Assembly (NCBI GenBank): GCA_964588795.1
Contig: CAZPQN010000031.1
Location: forward strand, 1-26,520
Length of the DNA stretch: 26,520 nt
Direction of reading: 5' to 3'
Source of the DNA: CAZPQN01 sp964588795
Lineage (GTDB): Bacteria; Fidelibacterota; UBA2242
A program made the translations under genes and the position numbers. The notes below the pieces were generated by a model that was not told the DNA's origin, did not search any database, and was given only the letters and a program-made list of their open reading frames with translations. How positions within the stretch are numbered: the first letter of the stretch is position 1; every line of letters begins with the position of its first letter. Positions 1-8,422 of the stretch are shown one piece after another.

Positions 1-1140
1 TTAGTTCGTCGAAAGACGGAAAAGCAGGATGCGATTGTTGTCCGTATCGGCGATATAGACCGTTTGGTCTTCGGGATAAGGTGAAACGGCGATACCCTTT
101 GGGTTAGTAAACTGTTTATCGCCGTTGCCCAAGCCGGTAACCGACTGCAAAAGCGTTCCGGATGGCGTAAAGCGATAAAATCCGGGCAATGGTTTGGTGG
201 TGTCGGGATCGGCGAGCGTCCGCCCCGCATCGACGACAAAGCAGTAACCCTGCCGGTCCAAGGCAATGTCTTCCGGATTCCAGTAGCGATCGGTGCTGTA
301 GACATCGGTGCCGATCAATCCGGTATTGGGTATGATCAGGTCCTGCCCTTCGAACTTTCGGGTGGTCACTTCCTGGATTTTGAAGCTGTTGGCGAGCAGG
401 CTGGTGCGTCCGGTCTGGGTGAACCAGAAAGCCGGAGAATCCTCGAGGGTCCGGTTGATATCGAGATAACGTTCGCGGATGGAGACGATTGCCGTCGGAA
501 CAATCGCCGAGAACAGACCGGTGCCGTTGACATATAAAGGTAGCGGGCCTTTTAGCTGGTGTTTGCGATTGAAATCGTAGATAAAGCTGAATTCCAGATA
601 ATTGGAGTTGCTGTCGGCGGTATCAACGACCGTTACGTAATATTCAAAGCCGTTATGCACGCTGATGCCGGTGAATTGCCGGGATGGTTCGCTGGTTTGT
701 GCGAATACTTCCTCTACCGGAGCCGAACCAATGACATGTCCCACCGAAAATAAATCAAGGCGGTAAATTTTATTGGTCTTATTGACGATCAGCAGGGCCA
801 GACTGTCGTTCTGAGTCACGGCTTCGGGATGCAAAATGAATTGCGAGTAACCCTGCACCGCGCCCCCGCCATCTAACATGACGATGCGGTTATTGTCGGT
901 ATCGCAGACGTAGAGAAAATTATCCACGCCGAAGTAGATGTCCGCCGGTCGTCTGAAACTGTATCCGTTTTGATCGTTCAGGATGGGATAGACCAAATTG
1001 TAGACCGCTTTGCCGATATTGGCGTAGCGGTCATCAACATCAGGGATGGACGGCAACGGAAATTTATCATGGGAGCAGGACATCCAGCCCGTTGAAAGCG
1101 TAAAGAGAATTAATAGTGAAAATATCTTTTGCTTGCTCAT
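1..1140 (-). CDS. NHL-repeat beta-propeller lipoprotein
   Basis: A 379-residue protein probably anchored to the envelope by lipid. It opens with a hydrophobic signal ending in GWMSC, so Cys22 is the likely lipidated residue, although Trp at -3 is not a textbook lipobox. NHL-type repeats are visible: YVCDTDNNRIVMLD at about residues 78-91, and near the C-terminus FTNPKGIAVSP followed by VYIADTDNNRILLF. The middle is less repetitive. NHL propellers usually bind proteins or ligands, so a binding or scaffold role at the cell surface is inference. The start codon overlaps the stop of the upstream barrel gene in an ATGA, which implies translational coupling. It is the last gene visible in the operon; its stop codon sits on the first three bases of the window, so more genes could follow outside. 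Confidence 0.85.
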   Translation of the reverse strand: MSKQKIFSLLILFTLSTGWMSCSHDKFPLPSIPDVDDRYANIGKAVYNLVYPILNDQNGYSFRRPADIYFGVDNFLYVCDTDNNRIVMLDGGGAVQGYSQFILHPEAVTQNDSLALLIVNKTNKIYRLDLFSVGHVIGSAPVEEVFAQTSEPSRQFTGISVHNGFEYYVTVVDTADSNSNYLEFSFIYDFNRKHQLKGPLPLYVNGTGLFSAIVPTAIVSIRERYLDINRTLEDSPAFWFTQTGRTSLLANSFKIQEVTTRKFEGQDLIIPNTGLIGTDVYSTDRYWNPEDIALDRQGYCFVVDAGRTLADPDTTKPLPGFYRFTPSGTLLQSVTGLGNGDKQFTNPKGIAVSPYPEDQTVYIADTDNNRILLFRLSTN

Positions 1141-2129
1141 AGATTCACATGCATCGAATATTGACTGACAAAGCCCAACCGTCCAAAATTGGCGAAAGAG
1201 TAATCCAGGCGTAGGCGGTTTTTACCCATCGGTAAATTCAACCCAAATCCGATCGAAAGATCGCGGTCTTCGCGACTGGTGATATAACCACAGCGCACCG
1301 CCGCCAGCTGTCCCAGCCAGTACTCAATCCCGAAATTCAGGTTTTCGGAATTGTCATTGGGGTGGTTGAGTTGGACTGAGCCCGTGATTTTTTGCCGGGC
1401 AGTTTCCAGGAGTTCGGCGGCCAGACCTATCCGAAAAATGATGGGCGGGGTGAATTTCTGAAAATCATTAACGCGGACGAGCTTGTTCTGCAAGTCTTTA
1501 TAGCTGAAACTGCCATGCGGGCCTATTTCCGGCGCGAAATTCGTCACGGCGACGGCGAAGCGGGTGGATTTCCAGCCGGTCTTATAATAGGTGCCGAGAT
1601 CGAATAGCACCGCGTTCATTTTCAGTTCGGCGAGCGTTTCCGACAGGTATTTGACCGTCACGCCGAAACTGAACTTGTCGGTCATATTGCGGGCATAGGT
1701 CAAACCGCCCAACAGGTCGCCGTAGATGAAAGTGCGTCCTGTGCCCATCGGTTGAAGTTCAGTGGTTTCGCGCATTTCATCCGTGCTCAGCGTGCTGAAA
1801 AAGACGCCGATTGAATTTATGCTGTTCAGATGCACCACAGCACCGGTATAAGTAATTTTAATATCGGCAAACCACTGGTTGTAATTGAAGAACAGGTCGT
1901 GTTGATTGAACTGGCTGATACCCGCCGGATTCCAATATAAAGCAGAGGCGTCGTTGGCCAGCGCGACATACGATTCGCCGAGAGCGATGGCTCGCGCTCC
2001 GACGCCGATTTTCAGAAATTGCGCGGCGCTGGTACCCACTCTTTGCCCGCCTAAGTTCGGGAAAAGCTGCGCCGAGGCGCTGACCACGCTTGTTAATCCA
2101 ATCAATATCAGTCGTCGCATCTTGATCAT
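1137..2129 (-). CDS. PorV/PorQ-family outer-membrane protein
   Basis: A secreted beta-barrel protein of about 330 residues. After the signal peptide (MIKMRRLILIGLTSVVSASA) comes the family hallmark QFLKIGVGARAIALGESYVA followed by NDASALYWNPAGIS, typical of PorV/PorQ (UPF0164-type) proteins. In the type IX secretion system (T9SS), PorV is the outer-membrane shuttle that takes substrates from the translocon to the surface-attachment machinery. The reading frame runs open to 2153, but the ATG at 2129 lies one base after the upstream TonB-receptor stop, has GGTGGA before it, and puts the signal peptide at the N-terminus; 2120 is another possibility. Its place beside a TonB receptor and two proteins with C-terminal sorting domains supports a secretion or assembly role. 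Which Por subfamily it belongs to is not certain. Confidence 0.85.
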   Translation of the reverse strand: MIKMRRLILIGLTSVVSASAQLFPNLGGQRVGTSAAQFLKIGVGARAIALGESYVALANDASALYWNPAGISQFNQHDLFFNYNQWFADIKITYTGAVVHLNSINSIGVFFSTLSTDEMRETTELQPMGTGRTFIYGDLLGGLTYARNMTDKFSFGVTVKYLSETLAELKMNAVLFDLGTYYKTGWKSTRFAVAVTNFAPEIGPHGSFSYKDLQNKLVRVNDFQKFTPPIIFRIGLAAELLETARQKITGSVQLNHPNDNSENLNFGIEYWLGQLAAVRCGYITSREDRDLSIGFGLNLPMGKNRLRLDYSFANFGRLGFVSQYSMHVNL

Positions 2130-2130
2130 A

Positions 2131-4974
2131 TCAGAATTCCACCGAAAGTCCAAAGCGGATGTTACGGGGTTCTTTGTAACGCGCCGGATTCAACGGATAG
2201 GGATCGGAAACCGGATAAGTGAGGTCCGGATAGAGCGGGTCATTCCAGTAGACGGGCGTCGGATCGCCATACCGGTAGGCTTTGCCGGTGATGGGATTAA
2301 TGATATTGGCATTTTTATGGTTAAAAAGATTCTTGACTTCGATTGAAAATACATACCGGAGCCGGGCAATCTGGAAGTATTTCTTAAGAGCTAGATCGGC
2401 CCACCGCCAGGACTCGGCAATTTCGCTGTACTTCAGGCTTTGATCTTCAACTTCCGTATAAACGGGACGATTGTCACCCGGCCGGTTATAAACGAACTGG
2501 GTTGGCGTGTAGCGCTTGCCCGCCTGGGCGAACCAGCGCAGGTTGATGTTCCAATCGCTGAACGGATGCAGATTAAAAAGCGACCACCCCTTCCCTTTCG
2601 GAATGCGATAATTGGCATTGCAGGAAAATTGCCAGGGGCGATCCCACACGGCATGCACTTCCTTGATTGGCTCTTCGTTGATACTGCCCTGGGCAATCAG
2701 CATGCCGATATCCGGCGATGAGGATTTGGTGGTGGCAACCGAGTAACTGCCGTTGATACTGCCGCTGAAGTTTTTGGAAACGCGGGTTTTGTACTCCACT
2801 TCTATGCCCCGCGAGCGGGCGTAGTCCAGATTGATATAGAATACCGCCGAACCGATGCGCGGAATGCCGGTGATCGTGGCAGTCTGCACGTAATCGAATA
2901 TGTCCTTATAGTAACTGGTGATGCTGATGACGTCATTCTCGGTAAACTTGTGCCGAATGCCCAGTTCATAAATCACCGAGGTTTCGGGATTGAGATTGGG
3001 ATTGCCGAATTTCTGGTAGGCGGATTTGGAGCTGATGCCGCCCAGCTTAGCATATACGAATTGCGGTTTGGGACGTTTGGAGAAATGCCCGTAGTTCAGG
3101 AACAACATTTGGTTGTCGGAAATCGGGAAGGAAACACCTAAGCGCGGCATCAGTCGCATCTTGAAGCGTCGCCCGAAAAGGCTGTAGGTATCCGCTTTAT
3201 ACTGCCGTCGCATTTCGTCGGTCAGCAGGTTATTCGGATTGCTGATGGCGTCATCCACGTATTTGCCCGGAAACCAGTAATCGAGACGCATACCGGCATT
3301 CAGGTAAAAACCTTCGAAGCGGATGTCATCCTGGAGATAAAAGGCACCATCCGCCGGATAAACGCGGTAAATGTCCTGACTCGAACCGAATCCGCCTTCA
3401 GTCCAGGGATCAACAATGTCAATCAACTGCATCTCCTGAAATGAATTTTCGAAACCGGCTTTGACCGTGTGAATACTACCGATATGACTGGTGATATCGC
3501 CTTTGAAGGTATACCATTCGACGTAGTGATCATGCCAGACATCGGAATTGCCATAATCATAAAAGCCGTCGCCGGGAATCACCCGGATCTTGGTGGAATC
3601 GTTGGAGGGCGAAAAGTATTCAATCGGGATCCGCGGTACATCCACCGCCATGCTGAACTCATTCCACCCGCGTCCCATCCAGTCCGCCCGCAGATGCGCC
3701 CAGTAACTGCTCATACGCAGTTCGTAAAAGGTTTTCTGGCTGATGGTATGCGACCAGAGCAGAGAAACCTGTTCGTTGTCGTGCGTGTAGACGTTGAACA
3801 GGTCCAGATTCTTGGAGAATTTGTAAGGAAATCCCGGACCGGGCTCCACGTACTCCAGATTCGTTTGCAGGGACTGCGTATTTTGATTGATCGTAATGGA
3901 TCTGTTGTATGAAAAAATCAACTTATGAGTTTCATCCAGCTTCCAAGTCCATTTACCCAATGCCACCCAGTTGTTATTCTGACGCGGGGCCAGCGAGGTG
4001 GATTTTAATAAACCGTTAAAAGTCGGCGCGATCGAAGAGCTCAATTGGTCGGCCGTCTTGCCGGTATAGTCATCGGCGACGGAGGCATGGAAATTGACGA
4101 AAAAGTAGATTTTCCCCGGCATTTTGATTTTCATTGCCGGTAATAATCCACCAGTCAGCGGTTCCGGTCCGCTCAGGTTCATTTCGTAAATATCGGTGTT
4201 GAAACTCCACGGCCGTGACCGGAATACGCCGAGGTTATCGGATTTAACCGAGAAAAAACCCTCAAATTTATCGGAACCCGACTTGGTCTTGACATTGACC
4301 ACCCCGGAAGTCGCTTGCCCGTATTCCGCCCGGAATCCGCCGGTGATGACTTCCACTTCTTCGATGGCATTGGCCGGGATATTCAGACCAAAACCAGTTC
4401 CCGACAAGGGATCCTGAACTGAAATATCGTCGAGCATGTACTGGACTTCATAGGTGCGGCTCCCGCGAATATGGATTTCGTTGTCCTGATGCGAGACGCC
4501 AACCTGTTCGCTGATGATGTCCTGCACGTTCTGGATGGGTTTATTCCCGATGTCCTCCTTGTTGATCGTGCGCACTGTCCCGGTCTCGTTGATCTGGAGC
4601 AGAGGTTTCTCGCCGATGACGACGACCTCCTGCCCCAGCGCCAACGCGGTCTGTTCCATTTCGAATTGCAGAAACTGGGTTTTGCCGGCTTCGATCTTCA
4701 CCCCGGTCTGTTGAATCACCTTGTAACCGATGTAGGACAGCTCAATCGTGTACTCGGCAGGATTGATGTTGCGAATGACAAATCGTCCCTCGATATCGCT
4801 GGAGGTGCCGAGATAGGTTCCTAAAACGAGAATATTGACGCCAATCAGCGGTTGCCCGTTCTTTTTGTCGGTGATCTGTCCTTCCAGCTGGCCGGTGCGA
4901 CCAGTTTGTCCGAAAAGACCACCGGCAACCAATAGTAAGACGATGAACGTGACTCTTTTATTACTGAAACACAT
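2131..4974 (-). CDS. TonB-dependent receptor with carboxypeptidase-regulatory N-terminal domain
   Basis: A 947-residue outer-membrane receptor. Order: signal peptide (1-23), a carboxypeptidase-regulatory-like domain at about 28-110 (GQLEGQITDKKNGQPLIGVN ... DIEGRFVIRNI), a TonB-box-like QEVVVIGEKP, and a plug domain with IHIRGSRTYEVQYMLDDISV and AIEEVEVITGGFRAEYGQA. A 22-strand-type barrel rich in aromatic residues follows, ending in FGLSVEF with the expected terminal Phe. Such receptors import large ligands using TonB energy. No SusD partner is visible, so a classical Sus glycan-uptake pair is not indicated; a role with the neighbouring surface proteins is more likely, but the ligand is unknown. 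The start overlaps the preceding gene by 14 bp and has no good Shine-Dalgarno site of its own, which points to coupled translation. Confidence 0.93.
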   Translation of the reverse strand: MCFSNKRVTFIVLLLVAGGLFGQTGRTGQLEGQITDKKNGQPLIGVNILVLGTYLGTSSDIEGRFVIRNINPAEYTIELSYIGYKVIQQTGVKIEAGKTQFLQFEMEQTALALGQEVVVIGEKPLLQINETGTVRTINKEDIGNKPIQNVQDIISEQVGVSHQDNEIHIRGSRTYEVQYMLDDISVQDPLSGTGFGLNIPANAIEEVEVITGGFRAEYGQATSGVVNVKTKSGSDKFEGFFSVKSDNLGVFRSRPWSFNTDIYEMNLSGPEPLTGGLLPAMKIKMPGKIYFFVNFHASVADDYTGKTADQLSSSIAPTFNGLLKSTSLAPRQNNNWVALGKWTWKLDETHKLIFSYNRSITINQNTQSLQTNLEYVEPGPGFPYKFSKNLDLFNVYTHDNEQVSLLWSHTISQKTFYELRMSSYWAHLRADWMGRGWNEFSMAVDVPRIPIEYFSPSNDSTKIRVIPGDGFYDYGNSDVWHDHYVEWYTFKGDITSHIGSIHTVKAGFENSFQEMQLIDIVDPWTEGGFGSSQDIYRVYPADGAFYLQDDIRFEGFYLNAGMRLDYWFPGKYVDDAISNPNNLLTDEMRRQYKADTYSLFGRRFKMRLMPRLGVSFPISDNQMLFLNYGHFSKRPKPQFVYAKLGGISSKSAYQKFGNPNLNPETSVIYELGIRHKFTENDVISITSYYKDIFDYVQTATITGIPRIGSAVFYINLDYARSRGIEVEYKTRVSKNFSGSINGSYSVATTKSSSPDIGMLIAQGSINEEPIKEVHAVWDRPWQFSCNANYRIPKGKGWSLFNLHPFSDWNINLRWFAQAGKRYTPTQFVYNRPGDNRPVYTEVEDQSLKYSEIAESWRWADLALKKYFQIARLRYVFSIEVKNLFNHKNANIINPITGKAYRYGDPTPVYWNDPLYPDLTYPVSDPYPLNPARYKEPRNIRFGLSVEF

Positions 4975-6379
4975 AATTCAGAATGGCGTCGAAAAATTGA
5001 TTGAGATTGTTGTTGCCGTTCAATTGATGCAGGGGCGCTCCGGCAAAGACAAAGTCATAGACGCCGGTATTGTCATTCCGTCCCAAAACCACGAACAGCG
5101 GGCGCGGCGTTTGGTTTACATCGTTATAGCGGTAGAGGTTCACCGAACCGCTTTTGGCCTTGATTGCGAAGGTCCCGAAAATGGCGTTGGCGACTTTCAG
5201 CTGGGGTAAATCCGGAGCATTTGGGAAAACCGCCTTAAAGCTGCTGGTATCGCCGTTGAACACGGCCGGAGGAAAGATGCGATCGTAGTACTTTTTCAAG
5301 GAATCCACGGGCGTGAAAGCCAGCGGATCACCCTGTGCGCCAAAACCGGTGTTGAACTGGCAAATGTACATGATCTTGGCGCCTTGCTGACGTACCTCAG
5401 GGATGGCGACCTGCGCCGCAATGAAATGGTCGTCATCTTCTTTGACGAGGTCGGTGTACCAGATGATCCGGTCGAAGAGTTTCAGAGTCTCCTTGAACTG
5501 AATTACCGAGGCGGGAAAAAGCTTTTCGATGTTCCAGTAATTGTAATTCCCGACAAGCGTAGTCAGCATGTTTTTGTAATACTTGTCCGGTAATCCGAAC
5601 GTCGCTGTCTCGGAGTTGTGATCGTCAACCAAAAGATATCTTCCGACAGGTTCCCTGACATACCAGAATTTCGTCGGATCCTGTGGCATGCGAATAATTT
5701 CACTGCGCGAACCGGCAATGTCCACCGCCCTGATATAAAAAGCATGTTGTCCCTGGCTCAGGCCATCGTCGGCTTTCAGCGTCAGAATCCGGTTATATCC
5801 GGCAATGGAGTGCCAGCCGCTGGCGGTATCATCGAGGACATATTCGAAAGCCACAATCGTGGAATCGCCGTCGAGATCGCTCGCATTCCAAGTGAATGAC
5901 GCCACCGTGTAAGTCGTGTCCGGAATGCGGCTGTCGAGTGTCCACTTGATGACCGGTGCGGTATTGCGAATGGGAAAGGTTTGCACGGCGGGAGTCGGAT
6001 CAACCAGCGAATCATCGTCCATGGCTTTAACTTGAAAGATATAGGTCGTATCAACACCGGTGATCTTCAAGGCGAATTCCATCGAACGCGCCTGGGTGAA
6101 TTTCCAGTCCGTTGGTTCGGGATTCTGCTCCCAGGTGTAGTAAAACCCAATGATAAAACCGTCCGCGTCGCGTCCATCCCAAAAGATTTTACGCACGCTC
6201 TGGGTCGCATTTAATTGCCGGTCGGAGTCGATGAAAATCGTGGTTTCCGGCGGTTTGTTTTCGGCGTATTTGGTAATCGGCTGACGATCACAGACGCTAA
6301 AGAGTCCGCTACCCAACAGCAAACCGGCAAATAAGAGTCTGCTGGTTCGGTTGAGCGTCCTTTTACCTAATACATTCAT
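4961..6379 (-). CDS. Fn3-like repeat surface protein with C-terminal alpha/beta domain
   Basis: A 472-residue exported protein, possibly a lipoprotein: the hydrophobic leader ends in GLFSVC, with Cys30 as the candidate lipid site, but Phe and Val make a poor lipobox. Two Fn3-like beta-sandwich units follow: roughly 43-140 (IFWDGRDADGFIIGFYYTWE ... YIFQVKAMDDDSLVDPTP) and 142-240 (FTWNASDLDGDSTIVAFEY ... HAFYIRAVD). From about 245, starting GRYLLVDDH, a mixed alpha/beta region ends FFDAILNYVFQ and resembles glutamine-amidotransferase-like folds seen in surface proteins; no catalytic triad is assigned. The start is supported by AAAGGA six bases upstream. It lies 32 bp after the preceding gene and overlaps the TonB receptor. 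Function unknown; a surface binding protein working with the receptor is inference. Confidence 0.82.
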   Translation of the reverse strand: MNVLGKRTLNRTSRLLFAGLLLGSGLFSVCDRQPITKYAENKPPETTIFIDSDRQLNATQSVRKIFWDGRDADGFIIGFYYTWEQNPEPTDWKFTQARSMEFALKITGVDTTYIFQVKAMDDDSLVDPTPAVQTFPIRNTAPVIKWTLDSRIPDTTYTVASFTWNASDLDGDSTIVAFEYVLDDTASGWHSIAGYNRILTLKADDGLSQGQHAFYIRAVDIAGSRSEIIRMPQDPTKFWYVREPVGRYLLVDDHNSETATFGLPDKYYKNMLTTLVGNYNYWNIEKLFPASVIQFKETLKLFDRIIWYTDLVKEDDDHFIAAQVAIPEVRQQGAKIMYICQFNTGFGAQGDPLAFTPVDSLKKYYDRIFPPAVFNGDTSSFKAVFPNAPDLPQLKVANAIFGTFAIKAKSGSVNLYRYNDVNQTPRPLFVVLGRNDNTGVYDFVFAGAPLHQLNGNNNLNQFFDAILNYVFQ

Positions 6380-6411
6380 CCATATTCCTTTAAATACCCG
6401 CCGCGTCGCTC

Positions 6412-8409
6412 CTATTTCAGAAACAGCATTTTGCGAGTCAAGGTCACTTCACGCGCCTTCAACTGACAGAAATAAACTCCGGCCCCAACTATCCTGCCGG
6501 AGTTATCCAGGCCATCCCAGCGCACGGTGTAAATCCCAGGCGCACTCGGAGCCGAATGCAGAATTCTGACCCGCGTACCCAATAAATTGTAAATTTCGAT
6601 CGTCACCGGACTGGCTTCCGGAATCGTGAAACGGATGACCGTCTCGCGATTGAATGGGTTGGGATAATTCTGATCGAGTTGGAACTGTTTGACGGTGGCA
6701 ACCGGTTGATGTTCAATTTTGGTTGTATGTCCGATGACATCGTTGCTATCGCGCGGCAGGATTTTATAATTGCTAAACGAGAAATAATGCAACCCGATGA
6801 GTTTTTCAATTTTATCATTCAATTTGAAAATAGTATCAAGTTGCGCATTAAAGGCGGTAAAGGCATCATCCACGCGCACTTCGCCGGTGCCGTCGTTGAT
6901 GGAGAATTCACCGTAATTCCCAGCGCCATCCGGGAAAGGATTGGTCACGGTGACGTTTTCCACACAAATCAGGACACTTTCATAGGCTTCGGCGTTGGCA
7001 CCGCCGGTTTTAATCTCACCGGTAGTTACCTTGATCGGTTCAAAAGTGCCATAACCCGGTGTCACGACAGTCAGCGATTTGACCGAAGCGATGCGCGTGA
7101 CGTTGTAATTCTCCTGAACGGTGCCGGTGACTCTTACCCAATCGCCTTTATTGGGTTTCTGGCTGGTATTGTCATACACCCAGATACCGCTCCACATCGT
7201 ATCATCGTCCTGGATATAATAATTATTGACCCAGTCAGTCGAGTCGGTCATGACCACGCCTTCGACTGTAACCTCGACGCCAGTATAACCCGAAGCGTCA
7301 TTCAGGTAGCCATGCGTATACTGCAGGTCTTTGATTTTCAAATCGCCATCCCGTACCATATAGAAGTAAACCTGCTGAGTGGTGTCACCCGGCATCTGCG
7401 CGATGCCTGCATCCGCATCCGTCGCTGTAACGAAATAACGTACATAAGCCCCGTTAGCCTGAGCTGGAATCGTACCCGCCCAACCGACGCGCGGCACCTG
7501 CGTCACTGGTATGGTCTGGAAGGCGCCCCAATCCACGCTGTAATGCAGGGTAGCACCGGTAACACCCTTATTATCAGTTATATCACAGGAAACCATTACA
7601 GGATCGGCTGAAGTCGGTGCGCCCGGCACGCGCTTGACATTGGTGATGCTGGGCGGCGGATCGGAAAGAATGATTACATCGTTGGTATCACGGGGATTGA
7701 TTGAAAAATACGCTAACCCGATATCGCGCGTATAGCCCTGAATGGTGATCAAAGTACCGTTGGAAGGCCACGGATTCAGTAAGTTGTTAAACTGCCCCTT
7801 AAAATACATGAAATAATCGTCAATATAGCCCGTCGCAGTGCCGTCGTTAATGACTGCCTGGTTATTGCTGTATGCATTATTAATCACGCGGCAATTCTCG
7901 ACGCGCACGTATTGACTTTCAAATTGTTCACCAGCGGCGTGGGTGGCCAAATCGGCCAGAGTAACGACGCGCGGAGCTGGTAATGGATTGCCCGAAGAAA
8001 CGATGGTAATTGGCGTTTCCGGATTGGTCAGTACATTCAGTTGCGTTAATCCTGTATAAGTTGTCAGGTAGCCGGTCACGTAAATCTCATCCCCTTCCTG
8101 AACATAACCTAACAAAGTATTGACCTTGACCGTATCATCCTGGATAATGAAAAAACCACTCCAGGGGTCGTTTGTCCCGGATGTCAGATAACCACCCCAG
8201 CGGGCGCCGATCCAGAGTTCGCGCGGGTTATGACACATATAGCCTTTGACGACGATTGTATCACCCAAATATTGCGTTTCCTGCGCGGAATCGGGGTTGG
8301 TCACAAACTGAATATCGTGAATTGAGAGTGTGTCGTACTCGGCGAACTGGGCGCTGGCCATTACGGCACTAACCAATATTAAAATAATCAGTAACAACGT
8401 CTTTTTCAT
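6412..8409 (-). CDS. Secreted duplicated OB-fold protein with FlgD-like sorting domain
   Basis: A 665-residue exported protein. Layout: signal peptide 1-20; OB-fold module about 29-246; Ig-like sandwich about 252-352; second OB-fold module about 357-559; FlgD-like/type A C-terminal sorting domain about 576-665 (DQNYPNPFNRETVIRF ... GAGVYFCQLKAREVTLTRKM). Both OB modules end in nearly the same motif, PRDTNDVI at 239 and PRDSNDVI at 552, so the protein arose by internal duplication. The modules resemble the OB folds of YhcR-type extracellular nucleases, but no nuclease domain is present, so binding of a polymer or protein is the safer guess. It has the best ribosome binding site of the region, GGAGGTGAT directly before the ATG. 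The C-terminal domain marks it as a likely T9SS-type secretion substrate; that is family knowledge, not shown here. Confidence 0.88.
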   Translation of the reverse strand: MKKTLLLIILILVSAVMASAQFAEYDTLSIHDIQFVTNPDSAQETQYLGDTIVVKGYMCHNPRELWIGARWGGYLTSGTNDPWSGFFIIQDDTVKVNTLLGYVQEGDEIYVTGYLTTYTGLTQLNVLTNPETPITIVSSGNPLPAPRVVTLADLATHAAGEQFESQYVRVENCRVINNAYSNNQAVINDGTATGYIDDYFMYFKGQFNNLLNPWPSNGTLITIQGYTRDIGLAYFSINPRDTNDVIILSDPPPSITNVKRVPGAPTSADPVMVSCDITDNKGVTGATLHYSVDWGAFQTIPVTQVPRVGWAGTIPAQANGAYVRYFVTATDADAGIAQMPGDTTQQVYFYMVRDGDLKIKDLQYTHGYLNDASGYTGVEVTVEGVVMTDSTDWVNNYYIQDDDTMWSGIWVYDNTSQKPNKGDWVRVTGTVQENYNVTRIASVKSLTVVTPGYGTFEPIKVTTGEIKTGGANAEAYESVLICVENVTVTNPFPDGAGNYGEFSINDGTGEVRVDDAFTAFNAQLDTIFKLNDKIEKLIGLHYFSFSNYKILPRDSNDVIGHTTKIEHQPVATVKQFQLDQNYPNPFNRETVIRFTIPEASPVTIEIYNLLGTRVRILHSAPSAPGIYTVRWDGLDNSGRIVGAGVYFCQLKAREVTLTRKMLFLK

Positions 8410-8422
8410 ATCACCTCCATTA

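Noticed and set aside
2131..6379. A SusC/SusD glycan-uptake pair
   Set aside because: The gene next to the TonB receptor has Fn3-like and alpha/beta domains, not the helical SusD fold, and no glycan enzymes lie in the operon.
6679..7611. Open frame of 310 codons on the plus strand opposite the OB-fold gene
   Set aside because: It lies wholly antisense to a gene with a signal peptide, clear domains and a perfect ribosome site, and its product shows no family features.
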